A stretch of 64,000 nucleotides of DNA from Acerihabitans sp035013185 (GTDB lineage: Bacteria > Pseudomonadota > Gammaproteobacteria > Enterobacterales > Enterobacteriaceae): contig NZ_JAYGJO010000013.1 in the NCBI RefSeq assembly GCF_035013185.1, positions 62,001 through 126,000 of the forward strand, read 5' to 3'. Shown piece after piece: positions 1 through 8,188 of the stretch. Each line of letters opens with the position of its first letter. The stretch's first letter is position 1. The position numbers were made by a program, and so were the translations under genes. Under the pieces are notes generated by a model, which saw only the letters and a list, made by a program, of their open reading frames with translations, searched no databases and was not told the origin of the DNA.

Positions 1-37
1 CCAACAGGCTGATGTCAACCCAACGCGACTGATATCC

Positions 38-1399
38 TTACTCACTGGCCAGCAAAATAATATTTCCTACCGCACGCAACCGGGTCAGCAATGACGCGAA
101 CATCCCGTCGGTGGCCATCTTCAAACATTTGCTGGGTTGGGTAACATCCATGCCGGTGCGGATATTGATGGCCCCTGCCAGGCCGCCGGCAATACCGCCA
201 ACCGTTGCGCCGGTTTGTTCCCAATAACCTGGATTATCACTATTGGCGATCATTTGGTAGGTCATGGCGCCCGCTGCCGCATACCGGCTTTTTTTACCTA
301 AACCGTAGAAACAATCCGACCAAAGGGTGGCGATACCCAACAGAAAATGGCTGTCCATCACCCGGCCGATGAGCCCTCCCGCCACAGCGCCTTTACCCGC
401 CGACTCACCCACTTTGGTGCTGTCGGTTACGGAATTGAGCACAAAGCCCCCGATGGAACCGCCTAGTGCAGCAGACCAACGCATCGCATTGCTGACCATC
501 ACTTGCGCCACTGTGTCCGCCGTGCCAACGGCACTGGCCGTCGCGACGGCCCCCGCGACTCCCCGCATAGAGCAGCCCAGACGTACGCCTAACGTCAATG
601 TCCGAGCGGAGCTGGCGGCCGCGATAGCCAGAGCGCCTCGGCTACGGGCGCCATGAAGACCGCCGACGAGTCCGCCCAGCGTACTGCCGATCAGCAACTG
701 TTGTCCTAATGGCTTGTCAGCAATTCCTTGTGTCATTTTTTCGGCCAGGGATTCTGATAAGCCATTGGCGAACCAGCCGGCCAGGGCCCCGAGGGTCAAC
801 CCAACCGCCGCCACAATCAGCAGCGGCCACATTGTCGCGCCAACCACTAACGCCACCGAAGTCAACAACGTTGCCACCGTCACGCCCAATACGGCGGTCC
901 TGACGATTTTAACGGTGTTAGGATGGGTGAAGAGGGAGACGAACATATTCGATTGTGCCACACCCGGTATGGCTTTATTTGGCGGCGGCGCTGAGGTTCG
1001 CAGAACCGCAAGAAGGGAAACCTTATGGGGTTGGGACGGTTCAGTAGACCGCGTCATGGCGACGGACCGATCGATTAATGGCCTGCAGGGAGGGTTGCTG
1101 CCCTCCGGCTGAACCGTTAAGAGATTGCCCAGTAGCGTGTTTAACGGAGGTAACAAATCCGCCTGCACCGGGGGAGGCGTGAAATCGGCCGACGATTTTT
1201 GCTTAAGCATCGACGGCGAGGGCTCATGCTCGTCCATCGTTGCAGTTTGCCCTTGGCGGCAGGTTACCTGCTGACAATCGTTCCTGCAGCCGACAATGCT
1301 ACCCAAAACATCCGGCCCCTCGGGTGCGGGATGATCGTGAGGTATACTGCAATCGGATAGACTGCACGGTGTTGATGAGATACCGGTAAGATCTGCCAT
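38..1399 (-). CDS. Hydrophobic Gly/Ala-rich protein of unknown function, possible secreted or membrane-inserting effector
   Basis: I do not recognise this 453-residue protein. The ATG at 1399 is preferred over an in-frame GTG nine codons upstream because it gives a normal start and the GTG has no better ribosome site. The first ~130 residues are polar and rich in Ser, Pro and Cys. The rest is dominated by hydrophobic Ala/Gly/Val stretches: a strong pair of membrane segments around residues 165-215, then repeated GG/GxxxG-type motifs (for example LGGLVGGLHGA, GAVAGGLIG, GGIAGGLAGA) resembling glycine zippers. There is no signal peptide. A disordered polar N-terminus followed by a glycine-zipper membrane domain resembles some translocated effectors and translocators, but that is inference. 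Composition is moderately GC-rich and not clearly foreign. The next gene (Fic) lies on the same strand upstream with a 265-bp gap, so co-transcription is possible but unproven. Confidence 0.6.
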   Translation of the reverse strand: MADLTGISSTPCSLSDCSIPHDHPAPEGPDVLGSIVGCRNDCQQVTCRQGQTATMDEHEPSPSMLKQKSSADFTPPPVQADLLPPLNTLLGNLLTVQPEGSNPPCRPLIDRSVAMTRSTEPSQPHKVSLLAVLRTSAPPPNKAIPGVAQSNMFVSLFTHPNTVKIVRTAVLGVTVATLLTSVALVVGATMWPLLIVAAVGLTLGALAGWFANGLSESLAEKMTQGIADKPLGQQLLIGSTLGGLVGGLHGARSRGALAIAAASSARTLTLGVRLGCSMRGVAGAVATASAVGTADTVAQVMVSNAMRWSAALGGSIGGFVLNSVTDSTKVGESAGKGAVAGGLIGRVMDSHFLLGIATLWSDCFYGLGKKSRYAAAGAMTYQMIANSDNPGYWEQTGATVGGIAGGLAGAINIRTGMDVTQPSKCLKMATDGMFASLLTRLRAVGNIILLASE

Positions 1400-1664
1400 A
1401 GTGGGCCCGCCTAGTAGAAAACCCACACAGCGTAGCCACTTGAGGCGATGGAAACTTTCATATTTCGATGATTGCGGTATTGCGGTAGTGCGTAATTCGC
1501 CGCATAAACCGCTAATAAGTTAAAAGTTAACACCATCCTGAAACCGCCGCCCAATACCAATCCATTCTAACTTATTGCCGCTGCAGCTAAGTAAGACGCA
1601 TACGCTTTGTATAACGTTATATAGTCGGCCAGCGACAATAGAATCTGTCGTCGCCTCGGCTAAT

Positions 1665-2819
1665 TTAATCCTTATTCAGTATGTCCAGGTATTTTTTATA
1701 GGCATATATCCGCCCTCTTTTCTGCCCGGTGATTTCGGTTACCAGTTGAAGATCGTCCACCAATGAGGCCAAGACTTTACCGGTGGTCGCCGCCGTCAAC
1801 CCGGTCCGCGCAACCAACGTGGCAATATTGAGTATGGGACTATCAAAAAGCGCATCCAGCACCTGATTGGCTGAACCTGACAAACGACCCAGTGTCGACA
1901 GTAGCTGTTTATTTTGCGCATGTAACTGATTGAGCGCCTGGGCCATCTCAACCGCCTGAGTCGCGGTCGCGGCTACCGCATCGACAAAAAATAATAGCCA
2001 CGCCTCCCAATCGCCGGTCATCCTGGTTTGCTGCAGGCACTCATAATAAATATGTCGATGTTTTTTGAAAAAAACCGATAAATATAATAAAGGCTGCTTT
2101 AAAACCTTAGCTTCCACCAGGATAAGCGGTATCAACAAACGCCCGAGACGTCCATTACCGTCCATAAAAGGGTGGATAGTCTCAAATTGTGCATGGACTA
2201 ATGCCGCCTTCACCAAGGGATCTGTTGCCTCGGGTTGATCATTGATAAATTTTTCCAGGTCGCTCCAACAATCGCGCAAAATATGACGAGGAGGGGGAAC
2301 AAAGGCCGCTTCATCAGCACGATGACCGCCAATCCATACCTGATTTTCGCGAAATTCACCGGGGCCCCGACTAATGCCCCGACCGGAGGTCATCAGCGCC
2401 TGGTGCATCTCAGTGAGTAGCCGGTAAGCAATCGGATAACCTTCGTTGATGCGCTGAACCCCCAGAGATAAGGCTTTCACATAGCATGACACCTCTTGCA
2501 CATCATCCATGGGCACCCCTGGCAAACCGGCCATCTCAAACAACATGAGGTCGGTTAACGATGATTGCGTCCCTTCAATTTGCGATGACATCACCGCTTC
2601 TTTTCTGACATAACTATAAAGAAAAAGGTTAGTGTCAGGCAGTAGCATACTGATCGCGTCCAGGCGGCCTAACGCGCGATTAGCCTCATTAATCCGCTTT
2701 TGCAATTTGCTGTCAATCATCAGCGCAGGCGAGGGCGGCAACGCGAGGGGAACAAATGCCTGACAGCTGATACCTCCCGCTATGCTAGGAACGTAGTGGC
2801 CGGTAAGTCCGCGTTGCAT
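1665..2819 (-). CDS. Fic family protein (class II, AMP-transferase type)
   Basis: Fic proteins transfer AMP or another nucleotide part to a hydroxyl on target proteins. This 384-residue protein has the canonical core HPFMDGNGRLGR at residues 216-227, with the catalytic His and the anion-binding DGNGR. It also carries the class II inhibitory-helix motif SSQIEG at 78-83 (S-x3-E-G), so the enzyme is probably auto-inhibited by its own N-terminal part. The C-terminal ~80 residues, with a TGLTAATTGKVL helix pattern, look like a winged-helix DNA-binding domain as in SoFic-type proteins. The ATG has a good AAGGA site 7 bases upstream. Immediately upstream lies a large palindromic element (2832-2906) that may be its operator. 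The gene is full length for the family. The function class is secure; the target is unknown. Confidence 0.93.
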   Translation of the reverse strand: MQRGLTGHYVPSIAGGISCQAFVPLALPPSPALMIDSKLQKRINEANRALGRLDAISMLLPDTNLFLYSYVRKEAVMSSQIEGTQSSLTDLMLFEMAGLPGVPMDDVQEVSCYVKALSLGVQRINEGYPIAYRLLTEMHQALMTSGRGISRGPGEFRENQVWIGGHRADEAAFVPPPRHILRDCWSDLEKFINDQPEATDPLVKAALVHAQFETIHPFMDGNGRLGRLLIPLILVEAKVLKQPLLYLSVFFKKHRHIYYECLQQTRMTGDWEAWLLFFVDAVAATATQAVEMAQALNQLHAQNKQLLSTLGRLSGSANQVLDALFDSPILNIATLVARTGLTAATTGKVLASLVDDLQLVTEITGQKRGRIYAYKKYLDILNKD

Positions 2820-2831
2820 GGGTTATCCTTG

Positions 2832-2906
2832 CTTAAGTTAAAATAAGGCAGGGGCTTATTTTAACTTAAGCCTTAACTTAAAATAAGCCCCTGCCTTATT
2901 TTAGTT
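2832..2906. promoter_or_regulatory. Paired palindromes upstream of fic, candidate operator
   Basis: Seen directly: a perfect 16-bp inverted repeat, CTTAAGTTAAAATAAG at 2832-2847 and its reverse complement at 2855-2870, with a 7-base GC spacer. A second palindrome follows at 2875-2906 whose core (AAAATAAG, 7-base spacer, CTTATTTT) is the reverse complement of the first core, spacer included. The element starts directly behind the fic ribosome site and would cover a promoter. The winged-helix tail of the Fic protein makes autoregulation plausible, but no regulator is proven. It could alternatively fold as RNA or be a pair of small inverted elements. Confidence 0.6.
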
Positions 2907-3112
2907 TCATTAAGTTACTATACCGTAGGGAATTTAACGGTGAATTCATTGGGTCTGTTGCCCAGCCCCTTCCCCACGCTGACAGTTGTACAGATATTAT
3001 CCCCCCGGTAACGGTTTTGTCTTATCATATTAACCATCACCCACTAGACTGTGGGTCGCATAAATACCGCTCATGATGCCATTTGGCATTACCCTATGGA
3101 GAGAACCTGACT

Positions 3113-3889
3113 ATGAAAAAAAAGAACCGCGTCTTATTGACCAATGATGACGGCATTGACGCCCCGGGGTTGGAACTTCTAGCCAGAGCCGCGCAGGAAA
3201 TTGCCCATGAAGTGTGGATTGTCGCCCCCGCTCAGGATCAAAGCGGCGTGGCGAATTCCCTAAGTGCACGTGCGCCGGTGCGGGTATTTAATCATGGTCC
3301 GCGGCGGTTTGCCGTGGGCGGCACGCCTACCGACTGCGTGGCGTTTGCGATTCATCAGGCGATGCGCGATGCGCCGCCCGATCTGGTACTGTCGGGCGTG
3401 AATAACGGTTCCAATCTGGGCTTTGAAACGTTACTGTCCGGCACCGTGGGTGGGGCCATGACCGGTATGCTCTCCGGTATTCCTTCCATTGCTTTAAGCC
3501 AAAATCGCGATCCAGACCGGGCGGTGAACTGGGACAGTACCGCGCGTCACCTGGTGCCGACCTTACAGCATTTATTGCAGGATACCTGGAGCGATCGGGT
3601 GTGTCTGAACGTCAATTTTCCCGATATGGCGGCGAATGAGGTCAAAGGCATCAGGGTCACCACGCAAGGCATGGGCAAGGTGAACGGGATGCTGGTCATT
3701 CCGACGCCGGATCCCAATGGCGAGGACTACTTCTGGATCAGGGTCGACCACGGGCGTTTGCATCGTCCGGAAACCGGCGAACTAAAAGCCAATGAAGATG
3801 GCTATATCTCGGTGACGCCACTCACCTTCGAGCGCACCGAAATGACCGAATACCAACGCCTCGGCGAGGTCTACGGCCAGAATTTTTAA
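3113..3889 (+). CDS. surE: SurE-family 5'/3'-nucleotidase (survival protein)
   Basis: SurE is a divalent-metal-dependent phosphatase that removes phosphate from nucleoside monophosphates. The 258-residue product shows the metal-site signature NDDG (Asp12, Asp13), the SGVANS loop (Ser44) and SGVNNGSNLG (Asn97), then SGTVGGAMTGML, all conserved in the family. The ATG at 3113 follows a GGAGAG site and is chosen over an ATG ten codons upstream. The sequence differs markedly from the housekeeping E. coli type (for example VNNG instead of INAG), and it is not next to pcm, nlpD or rpoS. It is therefore probably a second, non-canonical SurE. It appears to be transcribed alone, with Fic divergent upstream and dhaR downstream. 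Confidence 0.9.
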   Translation: MKKKNRVLLTNDDGIDAPGLELLARAAQEIAHEVWIVAPAQDQSGVANSLSARAPVRVFNHGPRRFAVGGTPTDCVAFAIHQAMRDAPPDLVLSGVNNGSNLGFETLLSGTVGGAMTGMLSGIPSIALSQNRDPDRAVNWDSTARHLVPTLQHLLQDTWSDRVCLNVNFPDMAANEVKGIRVTTQGMGKVNGMLVIPTPDPNGEDYFWIRVDHGRLHRPETGELKANEDGYISVTPLTFERTEMTEYQRLGEVYGQNF

Positions 3890-4102
3890 GCCGGTCATCC
3901 GTTAAGGCAAGGTCGCGATGCTGTCGCGGCGGCGAATGACCGTCGCAGCAATGCGCGCACATTAACGGGGAAAACCGCTAACCCTCGCGCCGGGCCTCGC
4001 AGCGGGGGTTAATATCGTTTTTTTGCCTGGGGCTTAACAGAATTCGACGCCGTCATCTGCACTAATAACGACGTTGCCAACCTAACCGTCCTGGATCCAC
4101 TT

Positions 4103-6061
4103 ATGGTGTTTGTAAAATCGGCGTCTACCCTCATCCCAGGTCATGATTGCGCCGCAGAAGCCTCGCCGGATACGCCACTTGCCATTCAACAATCCTGGGA
4201 CCGCTGTCACAAACTCATGGATGACAGCGTTTGGATCCCGCCGCACCGGGCGGCCGGGGCCACCTTTGATTCCATCTGCCAGCGAAAAAATGATCTGTTA
4301 GTGTTGGGACAAGCGGCGCTGGAAGACGCCTATGAATTTATGGAGTCGCGTCCCTGCGTCTTGCTGATCCTCGATGAGAGCGGCTGCACCTTATGGCTAG
4401 GCGGTCATCAGCAGACACTCTCGCAATTGGCGGCTCTGGGCGTGGTGGCCGGCAGCTACTGGAGTGAGGGCGGGATGGGTACCAATGCGCCGGCGCTGGC
4501 CGCCGCCAGCGGTACCCCGGAGCTGGTCGCCGGTAGGCAGCATTTTAAACACGCGCTGCATCCTTGGTACTTTTGCGCCGCACCGGTTTACGACAATAGC
4601 GGGCGCCAGCGGGCGGCCATTGTGCTCGGCGGCCCGTTGGCAGAGAAAGCCGCCGGTGATCTGTCCCTGACGCTGGTCTTGGCACGGGAAGTGGGTAATT
4701 ATCTGCACGCCGATAGCCTGCTGGCCGAAACCAATCGCCATCTTAATGCACTAAACGCGCTGCTTGCCGGGGTGGAGGATGGGGTGTTGGCCTGGGATCA
4801 GCACGGCGGCCTGCAATATCTCAACGCCCGTGCAGCGGGCGTGTTGGGGTTGGACGCCACCACCAGCGTCGGCAAACCGTTGCTGGAGCTGTTGACCTTG
4901 CCGGCGTTGGTGATCCAGGCGATGCAAAACCGCAGTGCCTTGAGTCATGTGCAGGTCACCTTTGAAAGCCAGCAACGCTTTATCCCGGTCCTGTTGACGC
5001 TTAAACCGATCCCGGATGGCGATCGGTGCGGTTTTATCGCCCTGCTCCATCCGCAGGAACTGCTGCAGCAACTGGTGCATAACCAGCTTGGCCGCGTAAG
5101 CCATACCTTTACCGATATGCCGCTCGGCTCTACGGAGATGCGGCGGCTGGTGCGTTATGGCAAACAGGCGGCCAAAGGTCGGCATCCGATTTTGCTCCGT
5201 GGCGAGGAAGGGGTGGGCAAACAGCGCCTTGGCCAGGCGATCCATAACGGCAGCGAGCGTGCCGACGGCCCCTATATCGCGCTCAATTGCCAGGCGTTGC
5301 CACAAAATCTGATGGCACGTGAATTCCTGGGCAACGACGCCAGCGAGGGTGAAGCCGGGTTACCGAGTAAATTTGAGTTGGCCAACGGCGGTACGCTGTA
5401 TCTCGAACAGGTGGAATACCTGTCGCCGGAAATGCAGTCCGCCCTACTGCAAACCCTTAAAACCGGCATGCTGATGCGCGTTAATTCTAATCGGGTGATC
5501 CCGGTGAACGTGCGGATCATCGCCGCCAGCGGGGCTGATTTGCCGTTACTGGTTAAACAGAATCGTTTTCGCCGCCAGTTGTTTTATGCGTTGCAATCCT
5601 TTGAACTGCATATTCCACCGCTACGCCAGCGTCAGCAAGATATACCACTATTGGTACAAGACACGCTGACGGCACTGGGCCGGCATTTCCACTGCAGCTA
5701 TCGTATTGGTGAGGACGCCGTGCATCAGTTGATGCTTTATCCTTGGCCAGGCAACGATCAGGAATTAAAAAGCGCGGTAGAACGTGCCGCCATGACCTGT
5801 CGTCATAATCATATTATGCTTGGCGATCTACCGGCGCATTTATTAGGTGAACGAACATTGTGGGACCCGGATGCCGCTGCTGCGCAACCGCCGCTCTCGC
5901 TGGCGGATGTGGAGCAACAGGCCATCGTGCACGCGGCGCTGGCTTGCCAAGGTCGGCTTAATGCCATGGCGCCGCTACTGGGCATTAGTCGCACCACCCT
6001 TTGGCGCAAAATAAAGCTGTATGGCCTGGATATTGAGACATTTAAGTCTGTGGAACGTTAG
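4103..6061 (+). CDS. dhaR: Transcriptional activator of the dihydroxyacetone kinase operon (GAF-PAS-AAA+-Fis HTH)
   Basis: DhaR activates dhaKLM; in E. coli, DhaK and DhaL bind it and control it oppositely. The 652-residue product has an N-terminal GAF-type sensor (roughly residues 50-200), a PAS region (about 210-320), a degenerate AAA+ ATPase and a C-terminal Fis-type helix-turn-helix (LLGISRTTLWRKIKLYG). Walker A is GEEGVGKQ and the Walker B region reads GGTLYLEQVE. The sigma-54 contact motif GAFTGA is absent where expected, which agrees with reports that E. coli DhaR acts at a sigma-70 promoter. The gene converges on dhaM with a 20-bp tail overlap. In E. coli it is divergent from dhaK, so the local arrangement differs. 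No strong ribosome site precedes the ATG. Confidence 0.9.
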   Translation: MVFVKSASTLIPGHDCAAEASPDTPLAIQQSWDRCHKLMDDSVWIPPHRAAGATFDSICQRKNDLLVLGQAALEDAYEFMESRPCVLLILDESGCTLWLGGHQQTLSQLAALGVVAGSYWSEGGMGTNAPALAAASGTPELVAGRQHFKHALHPWYFCAAPVYDNSGRQRAAIVLGGPLAEKAAGDLSLTLVLAREVGNYLHADSLLAETNRHLNALNALLAGVEDGVLAWDQHGGLQYLNARAAGVLGLDATTSVGKPLLELLTLPALVIQAMQNRSALSHVQVTFESQQRFIPVLLTLKPIPDGDRCGFIALLHPQELLQQLVHNQLGRVSHTFTDMPLGSTEMRRLVRYGKQAAKGRHPILLRGEEGVGKQRLGQAIHNGSERADGPYIALNCQALPQNLMAREFLGNDASEGEAGLPSKFELANGGTLYLEQVEYLSPEMQSALLQTLKTGMLMRVNSNRVIPVNVRIIAASGADLPLLVKQNRFRRQLFYALQSFELHIPPLRQRQQDIPLLVQDTLTALGRHFHCSYRIGEDAVHQLMLYPWPGNDQELKSAVERAAMTCRHNHIMLGDLPAHLLGERTLWDPDAAAAQPPLSLADVEQQAIVHAALACQGRLNAMAPLLGISRTTLWRKIKLYGLDIETFKSVER

Positions 6062-7511
6062 CCGGCGTCACGCGCAGGCTGCCGGTGGTGATATCCAAAA
6101 TCCCCTCCTGATCAGTGTGATCGATGTCCATGCATCCGGCGACGCCCACGACCATGGGGATCGCCAGCGCCTGTGCCAGGATGGCAGTGTGTGACAGAAT
6201 ATCCCCCCGACTCAGACAAATGCCTTTTACCCGCTGGCGATCCAAACCAACCATTTCCGAGGGCAGCAGATCTTGCGCTACCAAAATAATGCCATCATCG
6301 ATAACCAACGGCACCACTGGCTCAGCGGCCAAATGGCCCAGCAGTCGGTTAAGAATATCGTGGATATCGAGCTCACGGGCGCGCAAATAGGGATCCGCCA
6401 TCGCTTGGTATTGCGCCGCCATCGCCAGCAGTTCTTGTTCCGCCGCGGCCCCGGCGCCAAGTCGGTCACGCACCATTCGCCGTCGCATTGCGTCGATGAT
6501 CTCCTCATCTTGCAGCAACATGGCGTGGGCACTGAAAATGGCACCTTGCTCGCGCCCCATCGCTGCTTGCGCCTGACAAGCCAACTGGTCCAAATCATCA
6601 GCCGTTGCCGCTAACGCCGCATCCAGGCGCCGCTGCTGGTCAGGGATGTCTTGCGCTTCGAGGTTGTTTCGCCTGGCCTGGTGGCGTACGGGCTGGACGA
6701 ACTGCAAGGGTGCCCTGACGTGACCTGGCGGCACCGGCGTACCGGTCAGCGTATTGCTGGCAAGATTATCGCCCAAGGTATTCGTGAGAGCTTCACCAAA
6801 CCCTTGTCGCGCCAGCGCGTCGAATGCCGCGAGCGCCTCAGTCGCCTGGGAACCAGCAGCCAACAGACGGATGTGGTCTCCTTGGCGAATTTGCAGGGTT
6901 GCCAATTGATTAAGGCTGCGTGGATCCACGCGCTGTGTGCCCTTCTCCAGCGCCAGTTGTGCCTTAAACGGCGCCAATGTGGCGGCTAATTTGGCCGCTG
7001 GCCGCACATGCAGTCCGTTGGGATTGAGCACGGTCCAGCTCACGCTTGGGCAGTCAGCAGGCATTGCCTGTGACGCCGGGGCCTCCACCGCTGGCGCGGA
7101 CGTCATGCCCAACTGGCTGGATTTAGCCGCCAGCGCGCCCAGCGCTTCGGCCTTGACCGTTGACAAATCCCCACCGTTGGCCGCGGCCACCACGGCGGCC
7201 AGCGTGCCTTCCACCAAGGGCGCGGCACATAACATCACCCGCGCCGCCATGGCGGGATCCAGCAATTCCAGCGCCGTTTCTGCGCTAAGTAGCGCGCTGC
7301 CAAGATCCATCAGTACCAAAACACCCGCAGGGTCGAAGACAGATTCAATGGCTGCCATGACCTGTATTGCATCGGTACCAATGGGGTGCTCTGGATCGTC
7401 GACCCCGGCGGCGATAGCCAGACGGCAATCGCCATGAATCATCTGCTGCGCCAGTTGTTCAACGCCCTGCGCCAACAGCAGACTATGGGAAACCACTACG
7501 ATATTGACCAT
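6042..7511 (-). CDS. dhaM: PTS-dependent dihydroxyacetone kinase, phosphotransferase subunit DhaM
   Basis: DhaM passes phosphate from the PTS (EI/HPr) to the ADP bound in DhaL. The 489-residue protein has three domains: an EIIA-mannose-like domain (VVVSHS, active His9), an HPr-like domain (NPNGLHVRPAA, active His in GLHVRP, around residue 170) and a partial EI-like domain ending with GDILSHTAILA, which holds the EI-type phospho-His. The start at 7511 is preferred to an upstream in-frame ATG because CGGGGGA lies just before it and the protein then begins MVNIVVVSH like its relatives. It is the last gene of dhaK-dhaL-dhaM, 26 bases after dhaL, and overlaps the end of dhaR on the other strand. 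All three domains look intact. Confidence 0.95.
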   Translation of the reverse strand: MVNIVVVSHSLLLAQGVEQLAQQMIHGDCRLAIAAGVDDPEHPIGTDAIQVMAAIESVFDPAGVLVLMDLGSALLSAETALELLDPAMAARVMLCAAPLVEGTLAAVVAAANGGDLSTVKAEALGALAAKSSQLGMTSAPAVEAPASQAMPADCPSVSWTVLNPNGLHVRPAAKLAATLAPFKAQLALEKGTQRVDPRSLNQLATLQIRQGDHIRLLAAGSQATEALAAFDALARQGFGEALTNTLGDNLASNTLTGTPVPPGHVRAPLQFVQPVRHQARRNNLEAQDIPDQQRRLDAALAATADDLDQLACQAQAAMGREQGAIFSAHAMLLQDEEIIDAMRRRMVRDRLGAGAAAEQELLAMAAQYQAMADPYLRARELDIHDILNRLLGHLAAEPVVPLVIDDGIILVAQDLLPSEMVGLDRQRVKGICLSRGDILSHTAILAQALAIPMVVGVAGCMDIDHTDQEGILDITTGSLRVTPANVPQT

Positions 7512-7537
7512 TTTTCCCCCGTTATGGTGTTGCGCGA

Positions 7538-8173
7538 TCACTCATCACTCACGACGTGGTAGAGCGCCTCAATCATCAACATGACCGATGTCGCACCGGG
7601 ATCCTGATGGCCGATGCTGCGCTCGCCCAGATAACTGGCCCGGCCTTTACGGGCCTGCATCGTGATGGTGGCTTCCAGCGCCAGCTGCGCCCGGTCGACG
7701 CTTTGTTTTAGCGCGTTGAGCAGATCCAGATCCTGTTGGCACGCCAGTTCCAGCGCCGCCACCACCGGCAACCAGACATCGCACATGGTTTTATCCCCGG
7801 GTTCGGCTTTGCCGCGCATCACCACCCCTTCGGCACCTTCTTTAAGCATCTGGCACAACGCCGACAAATCGAGGCTTTGTTTGGCGTTGGTACTTTGCGC
7901 CGCGCGGATAAAAAAAGTACCAAACAGCGGACCGCTGGCGCCGCCCACACTCGACAACAACGTCATACCGGTATTTTTTAAAATAAAACCGATATCCTTG
8001 TCCGCCACCGACGGCAGTTTTTCCAGCACTTTGTTAAAGCCGCGATTCATATTCAGACCATGGTCGCCGTCGCCAATATCCGAATCTAATTGGGTCAGAA
8101 AGTCCCGCTGTGCGGTAAATACCTCGGCGCAACGCTGTAACCAACTGACAATATGCTGTTTGGTAATAACCAT
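7538..8173 (-). CDS. dhaL: Dihydroxyacetone kinase ADP-binding subunit DhaL
   Basis: DhaL holds ADP permanently as a cofactor that is rephosphorylated by DhaM and then phosphorylates dihydroxyacetone bound to DhaK. The 211-residue product has the metal/nucleotide signature LDSDIGDGDHG, giving Asp30, Asp35 and Asp37 at the same positions as in E. coli DhaL, and later GGASGPLFGTFF. The start at 8173 follows TTGGAGG; a few extra in-frame codons upstream are not needed. Only 15 bases separate it from dhaK. It reads as a complete functional subunit. Confidence 0.95.
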   Translation of the reverse strand: MVITKQHIVSWLQRCAEVFTAQRDFLTQLDSDIGDGDHGLNMNRGFNKVLEKLPSVADKDIGFILKNTGMTLLSSVGGASGPLFGTFFIRAAQSTNAKQSLDLSALCQMLKEGAEGVVMRGKAEPGDKTMCDVWLPVVAALELACQQDLDLLNALKQSVDRAQLALEATITMQARKGRASYLGERSIGHQDPGATSVMLMIEALYHVVSDE

Positions 8174-8188
8174 GGGTTCCTCCAAGAA

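Noticed and set aside
327..1112. Plus-strand ORFs opposite the Gly-rich protein
   Set aside because: They are antisense shadows: low-complexity Pro/Ser/Thr composition, no ribosome sites, and the minus-strand frame has far better coding character.
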